Notes: generated by a model not told the origin, from the sequence alone. A stretch of 64,000 nucleotides of DNA from Candidatus Aalborgicola lynettensis (GCA_016719405.1 JADJZE010000008.1:23014-87013); one strand, 5' to 3'. Positions 55,683-63,835 are shown, numbered from the stretch's first letter. Numbers and translations: made by a program.

Positions 55683-57119
55683 ATGGCATTTGCGAATCAG
55701 CAGGCAACGGCCTACAACGATACGGTTGTACGGCAGTTCGCGATCATGACAGTGGTTTGGGGGGTGGTCGGCATGCTGGTCGGCGTGATCATTGCAGCCC
55801 AGCTGGCGTGGCCGGAACTCAATATGGGCATTCCATGGCTCACGTATGGGCGTTTGCGGCCCCTGCATACCAACGCAGTGATTTTTGCCTTCGGTGGCTG
55901 TGGCTTGTTTGCTTCGGCGTATTACGTGGTGCAGCGTACCTGCCAGGTACGCTTGTTTGGCGAAAAGCTGGCTTCTTTCACGTTTTGGGGTTGGCAACTG
56001 GTGATTTTGGCTGCTGCGGTTTCGTTGCCGCTGGGTTACACCCAGGGCAAGGAGTATGCAGAGTTGGAGTGGCCCATTGACCTGCTGATTACGTTGGTCT
56101 GGGTGTCGTTTGCGGTGGTCTTCCTGGGCACCGTTGGCACGCGCAAGGTCAAGCATATTTATGTCGCCAACTGGTTTTTTGGTGCGTTCATTCTGGCGGT
56201 GGCAATTCTTCACCTGGTGAACAGCGCTGCGATTCCTGCCGGTTGGATGAAATCCTATTCCGCCTATGCCGGTGTGCAGGACGCCATGGTGCAGTGGTGG
56301 TACGGGCACAATGCCGTAGGTTTCTTTTTGACCGCCGGTTTTCTGGGCATGATGTATTACTTCATCCCCAAGCAGGCCGGGCGTCCGGTGTACAGCTACC
56401 GCTTGTCGATCGTGCACTTTTGGGCCTTGATTTTTACCTACATGTGGGCCGGTCCACACCACTTGCACTACACCGCATTGCCGGATTGGACGCAGTCCCT
56501 TGGCATGGTGTTTTCGCTTATCTTGCTGGCCCCTAGCTGGGGCGGGATGATTAACGGCATCATGACGCTGTCGGGTGCATGGCACAAGTTGCGTGATGAC
56601 CCGATCCTGCGCTTCCTGATCGTGTCCTTGTCGTTTTACGGCATGTCAACCTTTGAAGGCCCGATGATGGCCATCAAGACGGTGAACGCACTGAGCCACT
56701 ATACGGACTGGACCGTTGGCCATGTGCATTCCGGTGCGCTGGGTTGGGTCGGCCTGGTCACCATGGGTTCCATGTATTACCTGATCCCGAAGCTGTTTGG
56801 TCAAAAGCAGATGTACAGCGTCAAGGCCATTGAGGTGCATTTCTGGTTGGCCACCATTGGCATTGTTTTGTACATTGCCGCGATGTGGATTGCCGGTGTG
56901 ATGCAAGGTTTGATGTGGCGTGCCATCAACGCAGACGGCACGCTGACTTACACCTTTGTAGAGTCCGTCAAAGCAACCTTCCCGTTTTATGTTTTGCGTT
57001 TGATGGGTGGCCTGCTGTATTTGTCGGGCATGGTTGTCATGCTCTGGAATACGCTGAAAACGGCAACCGGTGGCCGTGCGGTGACTGTGAATGTGCCTGC
57101 TGTGGTGGCGCACGCCTGA
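55683..57119 (+). CDS. ccoN: Cytochrome c oxidase cbb3-type, subunit I
   Basis: The catalytic subunit, which reduces oxygen with high affinity. The 478-residue protein has about 12 helices. Haem and CuB His ligands are visible in WLTYGRLRPLHTNAVIFAFG, WWYGHNAVGFFLT, YMWAGPHHLHYTALPDW and TDWTVGHVHSGALGW. The fused position of the cross-linked Tyr in the cbb3 type fits. The ATG at 55683 follows AGAGGTGA. First gene of ccoNOQP, under its own FNR-like box. Confidence 0.97.
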   Translation: MAFANQQATAYNDTVVRQFAIMTVVWGVVGMLVGVIIAAQLAWPELNMGIPWLTYGRLRPLHTNAVIFAFGGCGLFASAYYVVQRTCQVRLFGEKLASFTFWGWQLVILAAAVSLPLGYTQGKEYAELEWPIDLLITLVWVSFAVVFLGTVGTRKVKHIYVANWFFGAFILAVAILHLVNSAAIPAGWMKSYSAYAGVQDAMVQWWYGHNAVGFFLTAGFLGMMYYFIPKQAGRPVYSYRLSIVHFWALIFTYMWAGPHHLHYTALPDWTQSLGMVFSLILLAPSWGGMINGIMTLSGAWHKLRDDPILRFLIVSLSFYGMSTFEGPMMAIKTVNALSHYTDWTVGHVHSGALGWVGLVTMGSMYYLIPKLFGQKQMYSVKAIEVHFWLATIGIVLYIAAMWIAGVMQGLMWRAINADGTLTYTFVESVKATFPFYVLRLMGGLLYLSGMVVMLWNTLKTATGGRAVTVNVPAVVAHA

Positions 57120-57132
57120 ATTGGAGTACACG

Positions 57133-57759
57133 ATGGCAAATAACGATACAAAGTCCGGTTTTTCGCACGAAAAAATTGAAACCAGCAACACACTGATGGT
57201 CATTTTGATTCTGCTGGTACTGGTGGTGGGCGGTTTGGTTGAAATTGTTCCTTTGTTCTTCCAGAAGTCCACCACTGAGCCCATCAAAGGTGTGCAACCC
57301 TATACTGCTTTGCAGTTGGCTGGCCGCGACATCTACGTCCGCGAGGGATGTTACAACTGCCATTCGCAGATGATTCGCCCCTTTCGGGCCGAAACCTTGC
57401 GTTACGGCCACTATTCGGTGGCGGGTGAGTCGGTTTACGACCATCCGTTTCAATGGGGTAGCAAGCGCACCGGACCCGATTTGGCCCGCGTGGGTGGCAA
57501 GTACAGCGACGATTGGCACCGCACCCACCTGATCAATCCGCGCGATGTGGTGCCTGAGTCCAATATGCCGGCTTACCCGTGGTTGGAGAAAAATCTGGTG
57601 GATGCAGAGGCCATGCCGGCCCACATGACGGCTCTGCGCCGGGTGGGCGTTCCGTATACCGATGCACAAATCGCGCAATCATCTGCAGAGGTCAGCGGCA
57701 AGACCGAATTGGAAGCAACCATCGCTTATTTGCAGGCGTTGGGGCTGGCACTCAAATAA
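57133..57759 (+). CDS. ccoO: Cytochrome c oxidase cbb3-type, subunit II
   Basis: The monohaem cytochrome c subunit, 208 residues. One N-terminal helix (NTLMVILILLVLVVGGLVEI) anchors a periplasmic domain with the haem motif CYNCH in VREGCYNCHSQMIRPFRAE and a Met ligand in ESNMPAYPW. It transfers electrons toward CcoN. The ATG at 57133 follows TTGGAG, 13 bases after ccoN. All residues expected for activity are present. Confidence 0.97.
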   Translation: MANNDTKSGFSHEKIETSNTLMVILILLVLVVGGLVEIVPLFFQKSTTEPIKGVQPYTALQLAGRDIYVREGCYNCHSQMIRPFRAETLRYGHYSVAGESVYDHPFQWGSKRTGPDLARVGGKYSDDWHRTHLINPRDVVPESNMPAYPWLEKNLVDAEAMPAHMTALRRVGVPYTDAQIAQSSAEVSGKTELEATIAYLQALGLALK

Positions 57760-57778
57760 GTGCAGGCGGAGCGCAACT

Positions 57779-57922
57779 ATGGAATTTGATGTCAATACCC
57801 TTCGGTCTTTGGCCACAGTGGCCAGTTTTGTGGCCTTTGTCGGCATTGTGTGGTGGGCATGGTCTCGCGGGCGTTCTTCGGACTTCAAAGAAGCCGCCAA
57901 CCTGCCCTTTGAGCAGGACTGA
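57779..57922 (+). CDS. ccoQ: Cbb3 oxidase subunit CcoQ
   Basis: A 47-residue membrane protein with one helix (LATVASFVAFVGIVWWAW) and the typical C-terminus FKEAANLPFEQD. CcoQ stabilises the oxidase complex. It is 19 bases after ccoO and 20 bases before ccoP. Confidence 0.95.
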   Translation: MEFDVNTLRSLATVASFVAFVGIVWWAWSRGRSSDFKEAANLPFEQD

Positions 57923-57942
57923 CTCCCCCTTAAGGAATTGAA

Positions 57943-58860
57943 ATGAGCGACTTTACAAGTAATTTCTGGTCAATCTATGTGGCCGGTATCTCTGTGGTGA
58001 GTATTCTGGCCTGTGCACTGTTGTTGTGGTTCTCCGGCAAAGTACGGGCTAATACCTCCAGCGACAACACCACAGGCCATGTTTGGGATGGTGATTTGCG
58101 CGAAATGAACAATCCATTGCCCCGGTGGTGGGTGTGGCTGTTTGTCATCACCATTGTTTTTGCGATTGCTTACCTGGCCATCTATCCGGGCTTGGGTAGT
58201 TTTCCCGGCATGTTGAACGAGAAATGGACGCAGCAAGGACAATACGAAAAGGAAGTCGCCAAGGGCAAGGCGGAAGTGGCTCCCCTGTACGCCAAATTTG
58301 CCTCCATGAAACTGGAGGACGTGTCGCGTGACCCGCAAGCCCTGGCCATTGGTGAGCGCTTGTTCATGAACAACTGTGCACAGTGCCACGGTTCTGACGC
58401 ACGGGGCTCCAGGGGATTTCCCAATCTGGCGGATTCTGATTGGCTTCACGGCGGTTCAGCTGAAAAAATTACGGAAACCCTGGTCAACGGGCGCATGGGC
58501 ATGATGCCCCCAATGGCCGCTGCAGTGGGCAGCGCGGATGATGTAAAGAATGTCGCCAACTATGTTCTCAGCTTGTCCAGTAGTCCCCACGATTCGGTGC
58601 GTGCTGCGCTGGGTAAACCCAAGTTCGCTGCGTGTGCCGCCTGCCATGGCATGGATGGCAAGGGCAACCAGGCAATGGGTGCGCCGAATTTGGCCGACGA
58701 CGTCTGGTTGCATGGCTATGGCGAGAATGCCATCATCGCCATGATCAACAGCGGCAAGACCAACCAGATGCCTGCACAGGGCGAGAAGTTCTCTTCCGAG
58801 CAAATCCATGTGTTGGCCGCGTATGTGTGGGGATTGTCGAATAACGCCAAAGCCAGGTAA
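57943..58860 (+). CDS. ccoP: Cytochrome c oxidase cbb3-type, subunit III
   Basis: The dihaem cytochrome c subunit, 305 residues. Two helices (VAGISVVSILACALLLWFSG; WWVWLFVITIVFAIAYLAIY) are followed by two cytochrome c domains with haem motifs CAQCH in MNNCAQCHGSDARG and CAACH in FAACAACHGMDGKG, and Met ligands in MGMMPPM and TNQMPAQG. It receives electrons from soluble cytochromes and passes them to CcoO. The ccoG gene usually found next is absent here. Confidence 0.97.
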   Translation: MSDFTSNFWSIYVAGISVVSILACALLLWFSGKVRANTSSDNTTGHVWDGDLREMNNPLPRWWVWLFVITIVFAIAYLAIYPGLGSFPGMLNEKWTQQGQYEKEVAKGKAEVAPLYAKFASMKLEDVSRDPQALAIGERLFMNNCAQCHGSDARGSRGFPNLADSDWLHGGSAEKITETLVNGRMGMMPPMAAAVGSADDVKNVANYVLSLSSSPHDSVRAALGKPKFAACAACHGMDGKGNQAMGAPNLADDVWLHGYGENAIIAMINSGKTNQMPAQGEKFSSEQIHVLAAYVWGLSNNAKAR

Positions 58861-58974
58861 GTGTGTGCCCGGCGGGGGGGCGGGCCGTGCCCGCACGCCG
58901 GTACAGTGACACTGGTTTTGCCGGGTGAAATGGCCGAGAGGTCCGTGTTTATTGTTCCTCGATAGGTAGTCAAT

Positions 58975-59238
58975 ATGGCGTCAGATTCAGCGCAAGCAGT
59001 TCAACCCTGGTGGAAGTTTGGCTACGTGTGGTTGGTGATTGCCGGTCCGGCCATCGTGGTAGTGGCCAGCCTTGTTACGGTGTACCTGGCAGTATCCGGA
59101 AAAGACCCAGTGGTCGATGAAGATTACTACCGCAAGGGGCTTGAAATCAACCAAACCTTGCCTGACAAGGCTGCAAACATGGCGCCCGCAACGCAAGCAC
59201 GCAATCACGCCGCGACGGGTGTGCAAGCGTCGGATTGA
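58975..59238 (+). CDS. FixH family protein
   Basis: An 87-residue membrane protein with one helix (VWLVIAGPAIVVVASLVTVYLAV) followed by SGKDPVVDEDYYRKGLEINQ, the pattern seen in FixH-like proteins beside cbb3 oxidase genes. FixH helps assemble the oxidase, probably in copper delivery. It is shorter than classic FixH, holding only the first part of the domain. The 114-base gap after ccoP is GC-rich and has no clear terminator. Confidence 0.82.
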   Translation: MASDSAQAVQPWWKFGYVWLVIAGPAIVVVASLVTVYLAVSGKDPVVDEDYYRKGLEINQTLPDKAANMAPATQARNHAATGVQASD

Positions 59239-59248
59239 CGGAGCCTCT

Positions 59249-59911
59249 TTAAGCCAGCACTTCCAGCAGCCGGTCCAGCCCACCCGATTCAATCGACACC
59301 ATGGCCTGCTCCCGTACCTTGGGCTTGGCATGGAAAGCCACCGACAGGCCGGCCACGCCCATCATGGGCAGGTCGTTGGCGCCGTCGCCCACGGCAATGG
59401 TCTGCTCCATGCCAATACCCATCAGTGAGGCCACTTCCAGCAAGGTGCGGCGTTTCTCCGCACCGTCGCAAATGTCGCCCCAGGGTTGATCGACCATGCG
59501 CCCGCTAAGCTGGCCGCAGTTGGGGCCGCTCTCAATTTCCAGCAGGTTGGAGCGGGCAAAGTCAATGCCCAGTCGCTCTTTCACACGGTCGGCAAAGAAG
59601 GTAAAGCCACCGGAGACCAGCAGCACCTTGAGCCCGGCTTGTTTGCAGGCCGCCACCAGCTCGGCCGCGCCGGGGTTGATTTGCAGGCGCTGGGTGTAGA
59701 CCATTTCCATGTCGGCTACGGTCACGCCCCTGAGCAGGGCCACACGCTTACGCAGGCTGTCTTTAAAGTCCGTAATCTCGCCGCGCATGGAGGCCTCGGT
59801 AATGGCGGCTACTTCGTCCTTGCGGTCCACGGCGGCGGCAATTTCGTCCACACACTCAATGTTGATGAGGGTGGAGTCCATGTCGAAGGCGATGAGCTTG
59901 TAGTCGCCCAA
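59249..59911 (-). CDS. serB: Phosphoserine phosphatase, start displaced by a repeat
   Basis: Makes serine from phosphoserine. The HAD motifs are present: KLIAFDMDSTLINIECVDEI with the nucleophilic Asp, LLVSGGFTFFADRVKERLG, and VGDGANDLPMMGVAG. The TTG at 59911 gives 220 residues, but the frame upstream still reads like SerB (ELSPGLVVQNLPAARQLGDY) until a stop at the border of a dispersed repeat, about 24 codons further, without any ATG or GTG. The native start seems to have been lost to the repeat. Translation may use TTG 59911 or a CTG. Confidence 0.9.
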   Translation of the reverse strand: MGDYKLIAFDMDSTLINIECVDEIAAAVDRKDEVAAITEASMRGEITDFKDSLRKRVALLRGVTVADMEMVYTQRLQINPGAAELVAACKQAGLKVLLVSGGFTFFADRVKERLGIDFARSNLLEIESGPNCGQLSGRMVDQPWGDICDGAEKRRTLLEVASLMGIGMEQTIAVGDGANDLPMMGVAGLSVAFHAKPKVREQAMVSIESGGLDRLLEVLA

Positions 59912-59976
59912 CTGGCGGGCGGCGGGCAGGTTCTGGACGACGAGGCCGGGGGAGAGTTCTTTGGGACATAACTTAT

Positions 59977-60038
59977 TTTGCTATAAATAAAGGAGCTGCT
60001 TGCGCAGGTTTTATAAGGACCAGAGGCCGATTTGATGC
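59977..60038 (-). repeat. Dispersed ~60 bp repeat, copy at the 5' end of serB
   Basis: The minus strand reads GGCATCAAATCGGCCTCTGG, then CCTGCGCAAGCAGCTCCTTT and ATTTATAGCAAA. It is a full-length copy, placed at the head of serB and directly next to a PIN-domain remnant. Confidence 0.75.
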
Positions 60039-60137
60039 CTAATTCGCAGCCAGCCATTCTTGCGGGGTGTAGATTCGCAAAGGCCCGCCCTGAAAGTCTT
60101 TGCCATTGCGGGTACTGATGGCTTGGTTGGTGGGCAT
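60039..60137 (-). pseudogene. PIN-domain toxin C-terminal remnant
   Basis: A 32-residue frame with AISTRNGKDFQGGPLRIYTP then QEWLAA, matching the last part of VapC-like PIN proteins (the TRNxxDF motif holds the last metal ligand). The rest of the gene is absent. It abuts the dispersed repeat. The 117 bases between this and the acyltransferase start hold nothing recognised. Confidence 0.5.
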
Positions 60138-60254
60138 GGTGTTTGACGTATATGGATTGAATTATCGTACGTCGCGCGGGGGGGGCATTGATGCATACGC
60201 ACCGGGCCGCTTCGTTGCCAGTGGTTTTTGCCGCCTGTACCATGTGCAGCAGCC

Positions 60255-60887
60255 ATGCAGCCATTCAAAATATTCATCAAAAAGTCTCTGGTGCTTATGT
60301 ATGGCACCGTGGCGGCGGCCCTGATCGCGGGGCTGTGGCTGCTGTTGAAGTGCACCGTACGTGTGTCACACGTTGGCAGACCCGACGACTACGCCCAGCG
60401 TTCGTTCATCGAATGTTCGTGGCACGCCGGTTTGCTGCCCTATTTTGTGGGCGCCATGCCGTACACCAAACCCTACGCCTGGATGAACCATCCCGCCTGG
60501 TACATGAAGGGTGTTCACCTGTTCTTGGGTTGGATGGGGGTGGGGCATTTGGCTTTGGGGTCATCCGGCAACGGCGGCAGGGCGGCATTGAACCAACTGG
60601 TTCCCATGCTGCGGCAGGGCGCCAGTACCTTCATTAACCCCGACGGCCCCTATGGGCCTGCCCACGTGGTCAAAAATGGCGTGCTGGAGTTGGCGCAGCG
60701 CAGCGGGTTGCCGGTGTTGGCCATCCGTGTCACCTGCAGTCGGGCACTGCGTTTACCCACGTGGGATCGCAAGTTTTTCCCTTTGCCGGGCAGCCGGATC
60801 ACCTTTGAATACAGTGTGCCTATGGTTGTGACGGATACCTCGTTTGAAGCGGTGCGGGGGCAGATTGCGCAGCATTTGAATGGGTAG
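60255..60887 (+). CDS. Lysophospholipid acyltransferase-like protein (DUF374 type)
   Basis: A 210-residue membrane-associated protein. One N-terminal helix (VLMYGTVAAALIAGLWLLL) is followed by a DUF374/LPLAT-like domain with FIECSWHAGLLPYFVGAMPY, GSSGNGGRAALNQLVPML and TFINPDGPYGPAHVVKNGVL. The His in SWHAG and the DGPYGP loop are the expected acyltransferase sites. Such proteins may acylate lipid A precursors or phospholipids; the substrate is unknown. Its 3' end overlaps hipA on the other strand by 68 bases. Confidence 0.85.
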   Translation: MQPFKIFIKKSLVLMYGTVAAALIAGLWLLLKCTVRVSHVGRPDDYAQRSFIECSWHAGLLPYFVGAMPYTKPYAWMNHPAWYMKGVHLFLGWMGVGHLALGSSGNGGRAALNQLVPMLRQGASTFINPDGPYGPAHVVKNGVLELAQRSGLPVLAIRVTCSRALRLPTWDRKFFPLPGSRITFEYSVPMVVTDTSFEAVRGQIAQHLNG

Positions 60888-62172
60888 GTTCGACGGCTGC
60901 GCTATTTTCGGCAGCTGGGTCGGTGAGCCGCCGAATCGTCAGGGCGCAGCGTTGTTCAATCAAGGTATTGATTTGCTCAACCACAGCATTGCCAGCAAAA
61001 CGGTGTCCGGGGGCAGACTGGAGCTTGCGCGCCGTCGCTGGCAGTAACTTTGCCAATTCCAGAATGCGCCGTTTGGCCTGCGCCTTGGTAAAGCCCACGC
61101 CTTCTGCAAACTGCTCCCAGTGCCGCGCCTGGACTTCGCTGAACTTGTACTTGCTGCCGATTTTCATCGCCATCTTCTGCGTCAGGGTTGGATACACCGC
61201 CGTCGAGAGCGTGTCGTAGAACGGCGCCAGAACGGGTGTCTTGCCGGAGTACAGCAGCGAGAAATTCTTGGCGTGCGCATCATGATTGCCGATCAGCGCA
61301 TTAAAGATCACGCAGTCGAGCAGTCGCAGAACCTGCGGCGCACTGGGGCGGGTTGCACTGCGTACCAGATCGAAACATTGCGCCAGATCCGGGCCACCTT
61401 CGTTCTGGTATTTCATTTCCGGCACCACGCCCAGTGCCTGGCAGAAGTCCTCTTGATGAAGGCGTTGTCGGTGCCCCTGGGCATCGATCAGTCGGTCGTA
61501 GCGCTCAACCAGTAGAAAGGAGCGATCCAATACCTGGTGAACTTTTGACTTTGCCGGTTTGAGCTGCATGGCCTCAGCCAGTGCCATGCAAAATCCTTCG
61601 TTGATCACGCTGTCTTCAACAGCGTGGATGGCCGGTTTCAGGATGTGGGAGCTCGGCGTGCCATTGAGGGGCAGCCCGATGCGCGCACCATCGAAAACCA
61701 CTGGCAACTTGTCTTGGGCACCAGCCAAGGAAAGCCGCAAGCCGTCTTTGCCTGCCAGCATAGGGCGACGCGGCAATTCATCCAGGATGGCAACGACTTC
61801 GTCGTCGCTCAGCCATTGAACGTCATCGCTGTGGGTCGGCACAGCCAAAGCCTGCCCCGGCTCAAGGAACGTCACGGCTCCGGCGCATTCGCCACCGATG
61901 TGGTCCAGCAGCGCAAAGTCGTTTTGGCCAGACACCTGGAACTGCTGCGCAATCAGGCGGCGCATTTGCCCTTCCGGTAGAAGACCTGCAAAGAAGGGAC
62001 GCGTTTTGCGATCGTCAAACGGCTCTGCTTGCAAGGGCAGCGAGGCGGACAAGGCAACGGCGTCTTTGTGTGACAGCCAACCGGGTGCGTAGCAAAAGTT
62101 TAGCCGCCCATCGACCAGCGCCAACGTGCCGACACGATCTGCGAAAAGCCAGACGTCCAGCTCATGTGCCAT
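60820..62172 (-). CDS. hipA: HipA family kinase toxin
   Basis: A 450-residue Ser/Thr kinase of the HipA toxin family. The N-terminal domain (about 5-100; WLFADRVGTLALVDGRLNFCYA) is followed by the kinase with LRLSLAGAQDKLPVV, the ATP-binding Lys in SSHILKPAIH, the catalytic Asp in ALIGNHDAHAKNFSLL, and the metal Asp in VLAPFYDTLSTA. All are intact. HipA phosphorylates an aminoacyl-tRNA synthetase in E. coli and triggers persistence. The C-terminal 30 residues form an extra Ala/Pro-rich tail that overlaps the facing acyltransferase gene. The start overlaps hipB by 11 bases. Confidence 0.93.
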   Translation of the reverse strand: MAHELDVWLFADRVGTLALVDGRLNFCYAPGWLSHKDAVALSASLPLQAEPFDDRKTRPFFAGLLPEGQMRRLIAQQFQVSGQNDFALLDHIGGECAGAVTFLEPGQALAVPTHSDDVQWLSDDEVVAILDELPRRPMLAGKDGLRLSLAGAQDKLPVVFDGARIGLPLNGTPSSHILKPAIHAVEDSVINEGFCMALAEAMQLKPAKSKVHQVLDRSFLLVERYDRLIDAQGHRQRLHQEDFCQALGVVPEMKYQNEGGPDLAQCFDLVRSATRPSAPQVLRLLDCVIFNALIGNHDAHAKNFSLLYSGKTPVLAPFYDTLSTAVYPTLTQKMAMKIGSKYKFSEVQARHWEQFAEGVGFTKAQAKRRILELAKLLPATARKLQSAPGHRFAGNAVVEQINTLIEQRCALTIRRLTDPAAENSAAVEPTHSNAAQSAPAPLQTRYPSQP

Positions 62173-62422
62173 GGCCGTCATCCTCTCGTTGATCGTCGGA
62201 CGCAACTGATGGCAATCCGCTCAAATGGATTTCACCGCCCAGGGCATCAATGACCCGCAGCACGTTTTCCAGCCGCAAGGTGGGCTTGCCTGCTTCAAGC
62301 TCGACAATGAAGCGCACACCCACCCCAGCCGCAAGCGCCAACTGGGGCTGGGTCAGCCCGAGCTGCTTGCGAGCGGCACGCAGTGCATCGCCGAGTTGTT
62401 GAGGTGATCGAATGGATGTCAT
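62162..62422 (-). CDS. hipB: HipB-type antitoxin
   Basis: An 86-residue helix-turn-helix protein of the Xre type (LRAARKQLGLTQPQLALAAG, VGVRFIVELEAGKPTLRLEN). It should bind and neutralise HipA and repress the operon. Two palindromes directly upstream of the ATG are likely operators. The stop overlaps the hipA start by 11 bases, so translation is coupled and toxin follows antitoxin. Confidence 0.92.
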   Translation of the reverse strand: MTSIRSPQQLGDALRAARKQLGLTQPQLALAAGVGVRFIVELEAGKPTLRLENVLRVIDALGGEIHLSGLPSVASDDQREDDGHGT

Positions 62423-62433
62423 GGCGTTCTCAG

Positions 62434-62449
62434 TTTCCCGTTCGGGAAA
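62434..62449. promoter_or_regulatory. hipBA operator 1
   Basis: TTTCCCGTTCGGGAAA is a perfect 7+7 palindrome with a 2-base centre, 12 bases upstream of the hipB ATG. A similar site lies 49 bases further upstream. Confidence 0.75.
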
Positions 62450-62482
62450 TTATCAGCCTCAACGGGACTATGTGCAAGGGGT

Positions 62483-62500
62483 ATTTCCTGATCGGGAAAT
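62483..62500. promoter_or_regulatory. hipBA operator 2
   Basis: ATTTCCTGATCGGGAAAT is a palindrome with one mismatch and shares the TTTCC and CGGGAAA arms of operator 1. Two spaced copies of one sequence before hipB point to cooperative HipB binding. The 120 bases from here to the GNAT gene hold nothing else. Confidence 0.72.
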
Positions 62501-62620
62501 AAAGAGCCGCTCTCAATTACAAATTGACACCCATTTACACCCATTGGTAAATCAACATCTTGCTTTGCAATGGCGGACATCGCAACCGCATGCCGTGTTT
62601 TCTTGCCAAGCTCAAGCCCG

Positions 62621-63205
62621 TTAAAGCGCAATAGGGCGTCGCATCACCAAGCCATGTTCCGGAGCGGCACCGTTGGCGTCGAAAAAACGGTCGAATCGGG
62701 CAATTTCCTCAAACCCTGCGCCGGCGTAGATCCGGCGTGCGGCGGTCCAGTTGGCGTTGACCAGCAGCAGCACGGAAGTCACACCGGGAAATGCCTGCGC
62801 AACATGGGCCATGCAGCCCTGCAGCAGCGGCGCCCCTAGCCCCAGGCCGCGCACCGAAGGTGCCAGGGTCATGGAGCTGATGTACAGCTCGGTTCCCTGT
62901 GCCGGGTCGTGGCGCTCGCAGATGTCATGCCCCAGGGTGAAATGCGCCGCATCGGGCTGTGGTGCGTAGCGCCAAATTTCGGAGAACACACAACCCACGC
63001 AATCTGCCCCCAGCCACGCCATAAGCGAGCCTTGTGGGAAGGTGCCAACGCGCTGGGCGTAGGCACTGCGCGCTTCCCTGTGGCCTGCGGCAAAGCCCTG
63101 GTGCTCCAGGTCCATGATGCGGTCCAGGTCATTTGCCGTGGCTTGTCTCAGGCGCAGGCCGTTGTTGCCGGGCGTGGGCATCACCTGATCGGAGTTTTTC
63201 AACAT
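62621..63205 (-). CDS. GNAT family N-acetyltransferase
   Basis: A GNAT-fold acetyltransferase of 194 residues if started at 63205, or 186 from ATG 63181. The start is uncertain because neither has a good ribosome site. Core segments are LRLRQATANDLDRIMDLEHQ, the acetyl-CoA loop MTLAPSVRGLGLGAPLLQGC (Q/RxxGxG/A-type) and AARRIYAGAGFEEIARF. Substrate is unknown; a diamine or arylalkylamine-type substrate is possible by the PxVRGLGLG pattern. It diverges from the RelB/YafQ pair. Confidence 0.85.
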   Translation of the reverse strand: MLKNSDQVMPTPGNNGLRLRQATANDLDRIMDLEHQGFAAGHREARSAYAQRVGTFPQGSLMAWLGADCVGCVFSEIWRYAPQPDAAHFTLGHDICERHDPAQGTELYISSMTLAPSVRGLGLGAPLLQGCMAHVAQAFPGVTSVLLLVNANWTAARRIYAGAGFEEIARFDRFFDANGAAPEHGLVMRRPIAL

Positions 63206-63258
63206 TTGATTTAATCTCAAATGAGATACATAATAGCCATTTTTTCGGAGGCATCGCC

Positions 63259-63540
63259 ATGGCGGCACAAACTTCAATGCTCCACATTCGCGTGGAAGAC
63301 GATATCAAAACGCAAGCCACCGAGGCCTTGGGTGCGATGGGGCTGTCGGTCTCTGATGCGGTGCGCTTGTTCCTGCGCCGGGTGGTGGTCGACCAGGCGT
63401 TTCCGCTGGAACTCAAGGTACCCAATGCGCAAACCCGCGCTGCGATGGAAGAGTCTCGCGCCCTGATGGCCGCGCGCCGCACACGTTTTAATTCTGCCGA
63501 CGAACTGTTTGCTGATCTTGAAAAAAACAGCCACCAGTAA
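63259..63540 (+). CDS. RelB/DinJ family antitoxin
   Basis: A 93-residue antitoxin. The N-terminal ribbon-helix-helix (SMLHIRVEDDIKTQATEALG, AMGLSVSDAVRLFLRRVVVD) binds the operator, and the C-terminal part (TRFNSADELFADLEKN) binds the toxin. The ATG at 63259 follows TCGGAGG. The stop overlaps the start of the YafQ-like toxin gene by about 20-30 bases, consistent with coupled translation. Confidence 0.9.
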   Translation: MAAQTSMLHIRVEDDIKTQATEALGAMGLSVSDAVRLFLRRVVVDQAFPLELKVPNAQTRAAMEESRALMAARRTRFNSADELFADLEKNSHQ

Positions 63541-63832
63541 GCGCGCAACCTTGCCGCGGGCCGCCGACTATGCCCGCGCGTTCCTGAAAGATTGGCAGCG
63601 CCTTTCCCATTCGGGGCGATACGACATGGTGCGGCTCAAGGAGGCCATGTTGCTGCTCGTCGCCAATGACGCACCCTTGGGGCCTGAATGGTTGGATCAC
63701 TGTCTGAAAGGTGAGTGGGCCGATCACCGCGAGTGCCACATCGGCGGCGATTTTCTTCTGATTTACCAGGTGGATGGCAATTGCATCAACTTTGTGCGTG
63801 CTGGGACGCACTCTGAACTTTTCGGCAGTTAG
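63509..63832 (+). CDS. YafQ-type mRNA interferase toxin
   Basis: A toxin of about 105 residues of the RelE/YafQ family, expected to cut mRNA on the ribosome. The visible core includes YARAFLKDWQRLSHSGRYDM, HCLKGEWADHRECHIGGDFL and NFVRAGTHSELFG, with His and Asp residues at the YafQ active-site positions. No ATG is available: TTG at 63509 or 63518 must be used, an unusual start that would keep toxin output low. It overlaps the antitoxin gene. Confidence 0.88.
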   Translation: MLILKKTATSKRATLPRAADYARAFLKDWQRLSHSGRYDMVRLKEAMLLLVANDAPLGPEWLDHCLKGEWADHRECHIGGDFLLIYQVDGNCINFVRAGTHSELFGS

Positions 63833-63835
63833 GGG

